Source of the DNA: a bacterium
GTDB taxonomy: Bacteria; CAIWAD01
NCBI GenBank assembly: GCA_030429345.1
Contig: JAUIFJ010000036.1
Span: 1-29,292 of the forward strand
Reading direction: 5' to 3'
Length of the DNA stretch: 29,292 nucleotides
The notes under the pieces are model-generated. The model was given only the letters and a program-made list of their open reading frames with translations. It ran no database searches and was not told the DNA's origin. Positions 1 through 16,417 of the stretch are shown here, piece by piece. The stretch's first letter is position 1; every line of letters starts with the position of its first letter. A program made the translations under genes and the position numbers.

Positions 1-8
1 GACCGTGC

Positions 9-36
9 GTAAGGGTCGTTCGCGAACGACCCCTAC
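9..36. repeat. Palindromic repeat element
   Basis: A perfect 20-base palindrome, GGGTCGTTCGCGAACGACCC, lies at 13-32. It extends to 9-36 with one mismatch. An 11-base piece of its right flank, GACCCCTACCG (28-38), recurs at 116-126, where it overlaps the stop codon of the carboxypeptidase gene. There is no T-run on either side, so it is not a standard intrinsic terminator. It resembles REP-like palindromes found between genes, but copy number cannot be judged from this window. Confidence 0.6.
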
Positions 37-120
37 CGAGGGGCACGCCACAATCATGACACGATAAAGGACGCCTTCCCTACGCCATCGTGCATCGTAT
101 GCGGTAATCCCACCCGACCC

Positions 121-1593
121 CTACCGCGTATACCACGCCTTTGCATCACGAAAGAGCTTGGAGCGGCTCGGCTCGTGGATGTACATCATGTGTCCGGCCT
201 CGTAGTACTCCATCTGGATGTTCTCCTGCAGCTCCGCCGGCAGGCCCAGGTGGTTCACCGTGTACTCGGTGGCGAAGAAGGGCGTGGCCAGGTCGTAGTA
301 GCCGTTGGCAATGAAGACCTTCAGCTGCGGATCCCGCGTCATGGCGTGACGCAGATCCGGCCCCAGGTTGGGGTAGCCCTGGCTGGCGCTGCCCCAGTTC
401 CAGGGGTGGACGCGCCCGGTGAGGATCTCGTAGGGCGTGTCCGATTCCACACCCAGGTTCGCCCGCAGGTGGCTGTTCAGGGCATGGCTGAAGACGCCCA
501 GGATGGCCGCGTAACTGGGATCGTAGTCGTTGCTTTCCACCGCGCCGTCGCTGTTCCAACCCTTGAAGCGGCTGTCCAGGCGACCGACGGTGACGCCCTC
601 CTCGCCGCGCAGCAGATCGGAGGTATAGCGGAAGATCTGCGGACGCAGCCGCTGGCGGCGGATATGTTCTTCCGGCAGTCCGATCATGCGACTGACCTCG
701 TCGATCAGTCCATCGTATTGCTTACCCGGAAAGAGGGCCCGGCCGGAGAAGAGTGCCGGCAGATAATACTGGGAGACGAAGCTGCGCGCCCTGTCTGTCA
801 GTTGGTCGATGGACTGCTCCTGCAACTCCGTGTCGAGGCGCCCGTGATACCAGGCCGTCGCGGCATAGCTGGGCAGGAAGAGCGCGTAGGGCAGGTCGTT
901 GCCTTCGTGGAAGCGCAGGGTCTTGAAGTCCAGGACGCTGCTGATCAGCACCAGGCCTTCCGGAAAAAGCCCGTACTGGCGCTGCAGCAGGTCGGCCAGG
1001 CCGACGGCGCGGGTCGTGCCATAGCTTTCGCCGGCCAGGAAGATGCGCCGGTCCCAGGCCCCGTTTCTCGTGATCCACAAGTGGATGAACTGGGCCACCG
1101 ACTCCAGGTCCTCCTGCACGCCATGGAACTCCTCCCGCGGAGTCTCGCCCTGCGGCCGGCTGTAGCCGGTCCCCACCGGATCAATGAAGACCAGGTCGCT
1201 GAAGGCAAGCCAGCTTTCGGGATTGGGCAAGGAGGCCCAGGGCTTTTCAAGGGGCAGGCCAACGGAATCGAAGGGGGCGAGGCGCGGCCCCAGCGCTCCC
1301 ATGTGCAGCCAGACCGAGCTGCTGCCCGGGCCGCCGTTGAAGGCCAGAGTCAGGGGGCGGTCCGCCTTCGGATCGTCGCGCAGGTAGGCAGTGAAGAAGA
1401 CGCGGGCCCGCTCGCTGCCGTCCGCCGCCGGCAGGGCGTACTCCCCGGCGAGGCTGCGGTAGCTGAAGTCCGCGTCCTCTCCCCGGAAGCGGTGTTCCCT
1501 TTCGACGACCTGCGGGGCTTCCGCCATTGTTTCCGTAGCCTGCAGGAAGGGGGCCAGCAGAAGAAGCAGGATGAAGGACTGGAAGAAGGCCAT
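121..1593 (-). CDS. Secreted serine carboxypeptidase (peptidase family S10)
   Basis: The 490-residue protein is a serine carboxypeptidase-like enzyme that should remove C-terminal residues from peptides outside the cytoplasm. Visible S10 features are the oxyanion-hole motif NGGPGSSS (residues 86-93), the nucleophile motif GESYG (188-192, Ser190), Asp434 in the NGYYDLATP stretch and His468 in AGHMMY, which complete the Ser-Asp-His triad in the family order. Residues 1-20 form a hydrophobic signal peptide. The ATG at 1593 was chosen because it opens this signal peptide and has a GGAG ribosome site six bases upstream; the frame stays open far upstream, but that part lies antisense to the neighbouring gene and does not look like protein. 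It is transcribed divergently from an M14 carboxypeptidase, so the pair probably serves peptide scavenging. The family assignment is firm; the substrate is unknown. Confidence 0.93.
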   Translation of the reverse strand: MAFFQSFILLLLLAPFLQATETMAEAPQVVEREHRFRGEDADFSYRSLAGEYALPAADGSERARVFFTAYLRDDPKADRPLTLAFNGGPGSSSVWLHMGALGPRLAPFDSVGLPLEKPWASLPNPESWLAFSDLVFIDPVGTGYSRPQGETPREEFHGVQEDLESVAQFIHLWITRNGAWDRRIFLAGESYGTTRAVGLADLLQRQYGLFPEGLVLISSVLDFKTLRFHEGNDLPYALFLPSYAATAWYHGRLDTELQEQSIDQLTDRARSFVSQYYLPALFSGRALFPGKQYDGLIDEVSRMIGLPEEHIRRQRLRPQIFRYTSDLLRGEEGVTVGRLDSRFKGWNSDGAVESNDYDPSYAAILGVFSHALNSHLRANLGVESDTPYEILTGRVHPWNWGSASQGYPNLGPDLRHAMTRDPQLKVFIANGYYDLATPFFATEYTVNHLGLPAELQENIQMEYYEAGHMMYIHEPSRSKLFRDAKAWYTR

Positions 1594-1722
1594 GAGGACT
1601 CCGGGATGGTAGGGGCCAGCCTTTGAGAGGGCAGACCGAAGTATGCGTTGCTTTGCTGAGTCGTGAATGACAGTATAGGGTCGGTTCCCGATCCAATCCA
1701 CCCTACAAGCTTCGAGACTCGC

Positions 1723-3894
1723 ATGCGACTGCACACCGGCGCACTCTGCGCACTCCTGTTCCTGAACCTGTCCGCCGAGGCGCGCTGGCAGGAAGTCTTC
1801 GTCCCGCTGTCCGGCCCCGCCGCCCTGCAGGACCTGGCCGAACTGGGCATCGATCTGGACCCCTGCGGCATGACCCTGGAAGAGGGCGGGCTGCGCATGC
1901 CCTTGCAGGAGCAGGAGGTGGGCCAACTGGTGCGCGCCGGATTCCTGCCGCAGGTGCTGCAGGCCGACCTGGAAGCGCACTACGCCTCGCGGCTCGGCGC
2001 TTCCCGCGATTTCGGCGCCTATTTCACGGTCAGCGAAGGCTACTCCGCCATCTGGCAGCTGCACAACGACTACCCGGGGCTGGTCGCCGCTCCCGACACC
2101 ATCGGCTACAGCCTGGAGGGCAACCCGATCCTGGCGGTCAAGCTGAGTGACAATCCGGAGCTGGAGGAGGACGAGCCCGAGCTCTTGTATACCTCGCTGA
2201 TCCATGCCCGCGAGGCGATCACGCTGAGCCAGCTGCTCGATTTCGCGACCCACCTCTGCGAGAACTACGGCAGCGACGATCGTGTCACACACCTGGTCGA
2301 CAACCGCGAATTCTGGTTCGTGCCGGTGGTCAATCCCGACGGCGTGCTCTACAACGAGCAGATCGCTCCCGGCGGAGGAGGCCTGTGGCGCAAGAACCGC
2401 CGCGACAACGGCGACGGCACGATCGGGGTGGACCTCAACCGCAATTTCGGCTTCATGTGGGGTTTCGACGATTTCGGCTCCAGCCCCTTCGGCAATGACG
2501 CCACCTTCCGCGGCAGCGGCCCCTTCAGCGAACCGGCCCTGCAGGTGCTGCGCGATTTCGTCGGCCAGCGCGAGTTCCGCATGGCGCTCAACTACCACAG
2601 CTATTCCAACCTTTACCTGCATCCCTGGGATTTCGAGGAAAGCTATCCGCCGACCGCCGACCTGGAGTTCTTCCGCGATCTCTGCCACACGATGGCGGAT
2701 CACAACGGCTATGCGGTCGGCACCGCCTGGGAGCTGCTCTACCCGGTGAACGGCGCGGCGGGCGACTGGTTCTACGGGGATACCCTGCATCACGAGAAGT
2801 GCTTCTCGATCACGCCGGAAGTCGGCAGTTCCAGCGATGGCTTCTGGCCCCAGGAAAGCCGGATTCCGGCGCTGCTTGCCGCCAGCCTCGAACCCAACCT
2901 GCGCTTTGCCGAAATGGCCGAGGACTGCGACGGCAGCGGTCTGCCCGACGCCCTGGAAGCCCGCATGGGGCTGCTGGAGGACTGCAACGGCAACGGCCTG
3001 GCCGACCTCTGCGAGATCGCCGACAGCCTGGTCGCCGACTGCGACGGCAACGGTGTGCCCGACGCCTGCGAAAGCCAGTACTGCGACGGCCTGATCCTCT
3101 TCGAGGATTTCGAGGCCGAAAGCGGCTGGTCCGTCGGCGCCGACGGGGATGACGCGACCACCGGGCTCTGGGTCCGGGTGGACCCCAACGGCAGCGAGGC
3201 GCAGAGCGAGGACGACCATACTCCCGCCGGCAGCCAGTGCTTCGTCACCGGCCAGGCGGCGCCCGGCGCCGGACAGGGCAGCAACGATGTCGACGGCGGC
3301 CGCACCACCCTGAACAGCCCTTCCTACGATCTGTCGGCCTATGACGACCCCTGGTGCGAGTACTGGCGCTGGTACCAGAACAGCACCGGAGACAATCCCG
3401 ACGCGGACCTCTTCGAGGTCGAGTTGAGCGTGGATGGCGGCGGAACCTGGTTCCCGGTCGAAACCGTCGGCCCCGCAGGCACCGAAAGCGCCGGAGGCTG
3501 GCGCAGTTTCCGATTCCGCATCGGGGAGATTGCTCCCGCCGGCGCCGACACTCGCTTTCGCTTCATCGCTTCCGACGAGGGCGGCGGCAGCATTGTCGAG
3601 GCCGCCCTGGACGATTTCGCGCTCTTCCAGACCAGCGGCTGCAGCGACCCGACCCCGCTGGCGCCCCTTCTGGGCATCAGCCGCCAGGGCAGCGACATCC
3701 TGCTGGACTGGGAGCCGGTTGTCGAGAGCCAGGCCGGCTGTCCCCTGGAGGGCGTGCTCTACACCCTGTGGGAACGGGCCGATGGCGGCGACTGGCTTGA
3801 GCTGGGGACGACCGCGACAACGGTCTGGGTGATCGACGGCGCGCTCGCCGGCGAAACGACGCGGCAGTACCGCGTGAGCGCCCTGCTTCCGTGA
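1723..3894 (+). CDS. Secreted zinc carboxypeptidase (peptidase family M14) with calcium-loop repeats
   Basis: This 723-residue metallocarboxypeptidase has a signal peptide (1-20), a propeptide-like region (about 20-95) and an M14 catalytic domain (about 100-395). Zinc ligands are His161 and Glu164 in HAREA and His292 in NYHSYSN. Substrate-binding Asn239-Arg240 sit in DLNRNF, and the catalytic Glu366 is in TPEVG. Residues 401-450 hold three EF-hand-like calcium loops of the form DCxGxGxxDxxE. After these comes a beta-sandwich region that starts FEDFE and ends near residue 645, then a fibronectin-III-like tail. The ATG at 1723 begins the signal peptide; a further in-frame codon at 1663 would add 20 residues that spoil it. 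Upstream Shine-Dalgarno match is weak. The stop overlaps the GTG start of the next gene. The protein is probably secreted or surface-associated; its specificity cannot be read from the sequence. Confidence 0.93.
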   Translation: MRLHTGALCALLFLNLSAEARWQEVFVPLSGPAALQDLAELGIDLDPCGMTLEEGGLRMPLQEQEVGQLVRAGFLPQVLQADLEAHYASRLGASRDFGAYFTVSEGYSAIWQLHNDYPGLVAAPDTIGYSLEGNPILAVKLSDNPELEEDEPELLYTSLIHAREAITLSQLLDFATHLCENYGSDDRVTHLVDNREFWFVPVVNPDGVLYNEQIAPGGGGLWRKNRRDNGDGTIGVDLNRNFGFMWGFDDFGSSPFGNDATFRGSGPFSEPALQVLRDFVGQREFRMALNYHSYSNLYLHPWDFEESYPPTADLEFFRDLCHTMADHNGYAVGTAWELLYPVNGAAGDWFYGDTLHHEKCFSITPEVGSSSDGFWPQESRIPALLAASLEPNLRFAEMAEDCDGSGLPDALEARMGLLEDCNGNGLADLCEIADSLVADCDGNGVPDACESQYCDGLILFEDFEAESGWSVGADGDDATTGLWVRVDPNGSEAQSEDDHTPAGSQCFVTGQAAPGAGQGSNDVDGGRTTLNSPSYDLSAYDDPWCEYWRWYQNSTGDNPDADLFEVELSVDGGGTWFPVETVGPAGTESAGGWRSFRFRIGEIAPAGADTRFRFIASDEGGGSIVEAALDDFALFQTSGCSDPTPLAPLLGISRQGSDILLDWEPVVESQAGCPLEGVLYTLWERADGGDWLELGTTATTVWVIDGALAGETTRQYRVSALLP

Positions 3895-4292
3895 CACAGG
3901 AAGGCAGACGGTTCCTGCGCCTTCTGTGGTGGAGCCTGCTGCTGCCTGCCCTGGCCCTTCTGGGGGCCTGCGACGATGGCGAGGACGGTCGCCTTGTGCT
4001 CAGCCGTGAGGACGTCTACACGGTGCGCTATTCGCTGGAAGGCGCCGAAACGGCCTCCTGCTTCTGCCAGTACTACAACGAAAGCGGCAGGCTGGAGCCC
4101 GCCGGGCGAGTGGAGCTGCCCTGGGCCGAAGAAGCCACCCTGGGCGGCGGGCGCCGGGCACGGCTGCGTGCCTGGGGCAACCACGGCAGCCAGCCGATCC
4201 GGCTGACCATCACGGTCAACGGCCTGCCGATTGTCTCACGCACGCTCTCGCCGGGCGGAAACCTGGTCGAGCTCTCCTTCGCCCTGCCCTGA
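3891..4292 (+). CDS. Small MmpS-like lipoprotein
   Basis: A 133-residue protein with a lipoprotein signal: an arginine-containing start, hydrophobic residues 11-24 and a lipobox ending LLGAC, with Cys27 as the predicted lipidated residue. The mature part has a pattern of alternating strands (YTVRYSLEG, a VELPW segment, RLTITVNG, a final VELSFAL) that resembles the small beta-sandwich of MmpS-type accessory proteins. This similarity is judged by eye and is not proof. The GTG start at 3891 overlaps the stop of the M14 carboxypeptidase by four bases, which indicates translational coupling and perhaps a role in anchoring or export of that enzyme. No specific function is assigned. Confidence 0.75.
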   Translation: MTQEGRRFLRLLWWSLLLPALALLGACDDGEDGRLVLSREDVYTVRYSLEGAETASCFCQYYNESGRLEPAGRVELPWAEEATLGGGRRARLRAWGNHGSQPIRLTITVNGLPIVSRTLSPGGNLVELSFALP

Positions 4293-4390
4293 GCACTGGG
4301 TGCCTCACACTCCCCGGGGAACATGCTCCGCAGCGCGGGCCATGCCGAGACTGTCGGACGCTTGTGCTCTCCGGAACTCGGCGCATGCAA

Positions 4391-4433
4391 GAGAAAAGGA
4401 CGCCGGGGAAGGTATGGACCTTCCCCGGCGTCC
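4391..4433 (-). terminator. Intrinsic terminator of the CheW-CZB gene
   Basis: A perfect 16-base-pair stem with a four-base loop spans 4398-4433 (arm GGACGCCGGGGAAGGT). On the minus strand it is followed by TTTTCTCTT, a good U-tract, and it starts 25 bases after the stop codon of the minus-strand gene. On the plus strand there is no T-run, so it should act mainly for the minus strand, although it also lies between convergent genes. Confidence 0.85.
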
Positions 4434-4458
4434 TGCATACCTGCGTCTCAAGGGCAGG

Positions 4459-5337
4459 TCAGTTGCCCCAGTGTCCCTTCGGAATCATCTTCTCGATGCC
4501 AAGCAGCTGGACCAGGCTGTCGTCCTTGCGCCGCTTGCCGATGCCGCGAATCAAGCCGCTGTCTTCGTCGCTCTCCCCGTCCTGCCCCACCAGGTTCTGC
4601 TCCTTGAGCCGCTCGACGGCGACCACGCTGTCGACGGCAAAAGCCACCAGCTTGCCCTTGACCTCGAGGATCACGGCGATTTCCCGCCGGGTGGTGCCGT
4701 AGAGTTTCTTCAGCTCCTGGAACAGCGTGATGATCTCTTCGAGGCTGACCTGCCGGGTGCGCTGGACCAACTGCATCGCTGCCTCGCTGCCCTCCGAGCG
4801 CTTGGCGTTTTCCACCTGGTGCGCCACGGCATGCAGGGCTGCGTGGGCCAATCGGATACGCTGGAAGTGGGCACTCAGAGTCAGGTCGCTGGTTTCGACC
4901 GTTTCCAGCCAGCGGCCGAGTTTGCACTGGGTCGGATCCAGCGCGCCCTGGAAGGTGCGATCCTCGCGGACGGAGGCTTCCAGTTCGTTGAGCCAGTTCT
5001 GGTGATCCTGGATGCGAGCATCCAGCAGGTCCTTGAGTTCGCTGTCGATCTCGTTGTGGGTCACCATGCCCAGGCTGTGCCGCAGGTCGACCAGCGGAAT
5101 CACCTTGCCGCGGAAGCGGATCACGCCGCGCATGCCGGACGGGCAGCCGGGAACGGCGGTGGTCTCGGGCATCAGGATCATCGAGTGCCCGAAGCAGGCG
5201 GGCAGGGCGAAGAGCTGCTCTTCCAGTTTCACCAGGATCAGCAGGTCCTCGAAATCGGGCGCGAAGCCGCCGCTGCCCTGCTGGACAGCGCTTTCGTCGA
5301 CGGGAGCTTCCAGCTCCGGAGCGATGGTCTCGTTCAT
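4459..5337 (-). CDS. CheW-type adaptor with inserted CZB zinc-binding domain
   Basis: The 292-residue protein has the two halves of a CheW domain at about 30-95 (ending RFRGKVIPLVDLRHSLG) and 218-287 (EIAVILEVKGKLVAFAVDSV, then LIRGIGKR). Between them, at roughly 105-180, lies a CZB (chemoreceptor zinc-binding) domain with its signature: His112 in HQNW, Cys138 in CKLGRW, and His165/His169 in HAALH. The three His and one Cys would bind zinc. CheW proteins link chemoreceptors to CheA kinase, and CZB domains are known from chemoreceptors and diguanylate cyclases as sensors of zinc or oxidants, so this looks like a soluble sensing adaptor. ATG start has a GGGGAGG site. The gene lies 66 bases after metH with no clear terminator between them and may be co-transcribed. 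Domain identities are strong; the signal sensed is inference. Confidence 0.88.
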   Translation of the reverse strand: MNETIAPELEAPVDESAVQQGSGGFAPDFEDLLILVKLEEQLFALPACFGHSMILMPETTAVPGCPSGMRGVIRFRGKVIPLVDLRHSLGMVTHNEIDSELKDLLDARIQDHQNWLNELEASVREDRTFQGALDPTQCKLGRWLETVETSDLTLSAHFQRIRLAHAALHAVAHQVENAKRSEGSEAAMQLVQRTRQVSLEEIITLFQELKKLYGTTRREIAVILEVKGKLVAFAVDSVVAVERLKEQNLVGQDGESDEDSGLIRGIGKRRKDDSLVQLLGIEKMIPKGHWGN

Positions 5338-5403
5338 GGTCCTCCCCAGGGATCTACGGCTTTTCTATCGGCCGGGGGGAGGGCCAGGTTGAATCGGATC
5401 CGC

Positions 5404-9048
<3,645 letters not shown>

Positions 9049-9232
9049 GCGGGAACTCCGGCTTCGATTGTGCCGCCGCAAGGTACGGCGCGATTCCGGG
9101 AAGGGCCAGCCCCTGCGGCAGCCGGGCATTCACCCGTGGACGCGCCATCTTTCCGGCGGCAACTTCGATGGTGGACTTCGATATTGTGCAGGGTTTCGAC
9201 GTTGACCCGGGAGAAGGAAGGAGAGCGCGCCT
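9049..9232. promoter_or_regulatory. Divergent metH/thyA intergenic region
   Basis: This 184-base region must hold the promoters of metH (minus) and thyA (plus). The direct repeat ACTTCGAT occurs at 9162-9169 and 9175-9182, 13 bases apart, and a related TTCGAC follows shortly after. Such spacing could be an operator, but it may be chance. No hexamer pair close to the sigma-70 consensus is evident, and no known riboswitch fold is recognised. Confidence 0.3.
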
Positions 9233-10024
9233 GTGCAAATCTACCTGGACCTGTTGCGTGATGTGCTGGAGAACGGCGACGAGCGCCCGGACCGTACCGG
9301 GACCGGAACGCGGGGCGTCTTCGGGCGGCAGCTGAGCTTCGACCTGGAGCATGGTTTTCCCCTGGTCACCACAAAGAAGATCCACCTGAAGAGCGTGATC
9401 CACGAGTTGCTGTGGTTCATCAGCGGTTCGACCTCCGTGAGACCGCTGCAGGAAGCGGGCGTCACCATCTGGAACGAATGGGCCGACGAAGAGGGCGAGC
9501 TGGGACCGGTCTACGGCGCCCAGTGGAGGAGCTGGCGCGGACCGGAGGGCCCGGTGGACCAGCTCAGGCAGCTGGTCGAAGGCTTGCGCCGGGATCCCTG
9601 GTCCCGCCGCCACCTGCTGAGCGCCTGGAACGTGGCCGAGCTGCCCCGCATGGCCCTGGCGCCCTGCCACGTGCTGCTGCAGTTCCACGTGCAGGGCGAT
9701 CGCCTGAACGCCCAGCTCTACCAGCGCAGCGCCGACCTCTTCCTGGGCGTCCCTTTCAACATCGCCTCCTATGCCCTCTTGCTGGCCATGACGGCCCAGG
9801 TCCTCGGGCTGCGCCCCGGACGCTTCGTGCACACCTTCGGCGACGCGCACATCTACCTGAATCACATGGAACAGGTGCAGCGGCAGCTGCAGCGCGAGCC
9901 GCGCCCCCTGCCGCGCCTGGTGCTGGACCCGGCACCCCGCGAGCTCTGGGACTTCCGCGCGGAACACATTCATGTCGAGGACTACGCGCCGCATCCGCGC
10001 ATCAAGGCTCCGGTGGCCGTATGA
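9233..10024 (+). CDS. thyA: Thymidylate synthase
   Basis: The 263-residue enzyme methylates dUMP to dTMP with methylenetetrahydrofolate and leaves dihydrofolate. It matches the E. coli enzyme in length (264). Visible landmarks are Arg21 in the RTGTGTRG phosphate loop, the double arginine at 125-126, the nucleophile Cys145 in ALAPCHV, QRSAD (164-168) and the dUMP-binding Asn176 in [11 protein letters not shown] start at 9233 with a GGAAGGAGAG site upstream. Its stop overlaps the ATG of folA (ATGA), a tight operon in which the second enzyme regenerates the folate that the first one oxidises. The identification is secure. Confidence 0.98.
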   Translation: MQIYLDLLRDVLENGDERPDRTGTGTRGVFGRQLSFDLEHGFPLVTTKKIHLKSVIHELLWFISGSTSVRPLQEAGVTIWNEWADEEGELGPVYGAQWRSWRGPEGPVDQLRQLVEGLRRDPWSRRHLLSAWNVAELPRMALAPCHVLLQFHVQGDRLNAQLYQRSADLFLGVPFNIASYALLLAMTAQVLGLRPGRFVHTFGDAHIYLNHMEQVQRQLQREPRPLPRLVLDPAPRELWDFRAEHIHVEDYAPHPRIKAPVAV

Positions 10025-10518
10025 AGCCCCTGCCGCAACTCTGGCTGATCGCCGCCCGCTCGCAGAACGGCGTGATCGGCGTCGACGGGGGGCTGCCCTG
10101 GCATGTGCCGGCGGACCTCAAGCTCTTCAAGGAGCGGACCCTGGGACACAGCCTGCTGATGGGACGGCGCACATGGGACTCCTTCGGCGGACGGCCCCTG
10201 AAGAAGCGCCGCAACATCGTGCTCAGCCGGGGGCCGGCCCCGAAGGACTTCCCGGCGGAATGGGTCCACAGCCTGGACGAGGGCATGGAACTCTGCCGGG
10301 GGGAGGAAGGTCTCTTCATCGGCGGGGGAGAGGCGATCTACCGCATGGCCCTGCCGCGGGCGCAGAGGCTCTACCTGAGCGAGATCCGGCTCGAGGTGGA
10401 CGGTGATACACGCTTTCCGGACTTCGACCCGCTGCAGTGGCGGGAAGTCGAACGCAGGGACTTTCCTGCCGAGGCGGCGGCCCCCGCCTTCACCTTCCGC
10501 CTGCTGCACAGACTCTAG
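10021..10518 (+). CDS. folA: Dihydrofolate reductase
   Basis: The 165-residue protein reduces dihydrofolate to tetrahydrofolate with NADPH. Family marks are Trp27 in GLPWHVP, the catalytic acid Asp32 in ADLKLFK, the cofactor-binding GRRTWDS (48-54), GGGEAIY (101-107) and Thr130 near the C-terminus. Length is typical for chromosomal DHFR (about 160). The ATG overlaps the thyA stop by four bases, so it is translationally coupled to thymidylate synthase. No terminator is apparent after the gene; the next gene starts about 130 bases on, behind a probable promoter of its own. Confidence 0.97.
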   Translation: MKPLPQLWLIAARSQNGVIGVDGGLPWHVPADLKLFKERTLGHSLLMGRRTWDSFGGRPLKKRRNIVLSRGPAPKDFPAEWVHSLDEGMELCRGEEGLFIGGGEAIYRMALPRAQRLYLSEIRLEVDGDTRFPDFDPLQWREVERRDFPAEAAAPAFTFRLLHRL

Positions 10519-10539
10519 CCGGCGGCCCCCCGCCGTTGG

Positions 10540-10568
10540 TTGACATGCGGATTGTTTACTTTCCATTC
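10540..10568 (+). promoter_or_regulatory. Candidate promoter of the CheB-CheR kinase gene
   Basis: A perfect -35 hexamer TTGACA (10540-10545) lies in an unusually AT-rich patch between folA and the kinase gene. The possible -10 (TCCATT or CCATTC at 16-17 bases distance) is poor, so the assignment rests mostly on the -35 box and position. The leader to the chosen start would be about 70 bases. Confidence 0.3.
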
Positions 10569-10647
10569 CGCACCCCCGCTTTCCGCTTCGGCAGGAAGAG
10601 CAACTCCGACACACAGGAAGTCGCCAGACCAGTATCAGGGGAATCCC

Positions 10648-16211
<5,564 letters not shown>

Positions 16212-16236
16212 GACCGCCGCGCCACAGATCTTCAAC

Positions 16237-16264
16237 AAAAGCCCCGCCCTCCGGCGGGGCTTTT
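16237..16264 (+). terminator. Intrinsic terminator of gdhA
   Basis: The stem AAAAGCCCCGCC with its complement GGCGGGGCTTTT spans 16237-16264, 25 bases after the gdhA stop. It has a short loop and a T-run, so it is a canonical terminator. The flanking A-run could give weak function on the other strand. Confidence 0.92.
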
Positions 16265-16313
16265 CCCTCGTCGCGCACACAGCCCTTGCGCGCAGGAACA
16301 ATCCTTCCTTCCA

Positions 16314-16363
16314 TCTTTCTCCGTGCTCTCCGTTTCCACCGTGCCCTCCGTGCGAGTTCTTCC
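16314..16363. repeat. Dispersed 'ctccgtg' repeat, single arm
   Basis: A run of imperfect short units (CTCCGTGCTCTCCGT, CCGTGCCCTCCGTGCGAG) lies downstream of the gdhA terminator. Its end, CTCCGTGCGAGTTCTTC (16346-16362), is identical over 17 bases to 26209-26225. At the other site a second, inverted arm is present; here none was found before the terminator. It is therefore one arm of the same repeat family. Confidence 0.75.
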
Positions 16364-16417
16364 ATCCACCCCCAAAAGCCCTAGCTTGAAGCAAGCATCA
16401 CAGGCAGGAGGAAGCGC

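Noticed and set aside
121-3897. Single 1258-residue minus-strand open frame spanning both carboxypeptidase genes
   Set aside because: Only the part from 1593 down encodes a recognisable protein. The upstream part is antisense to the M14 gene, whose motifs are intact, and has a low-complexity Ala/Gly/Val/Arg composition typical of antisense frames in GC-rich DNA.
9049-9160. Cobalamin or SAM/SAH riboswitch ahead of metH
   Set aside because: The leader is short and none of the conserved core sequences of these riboswitches was recognised.
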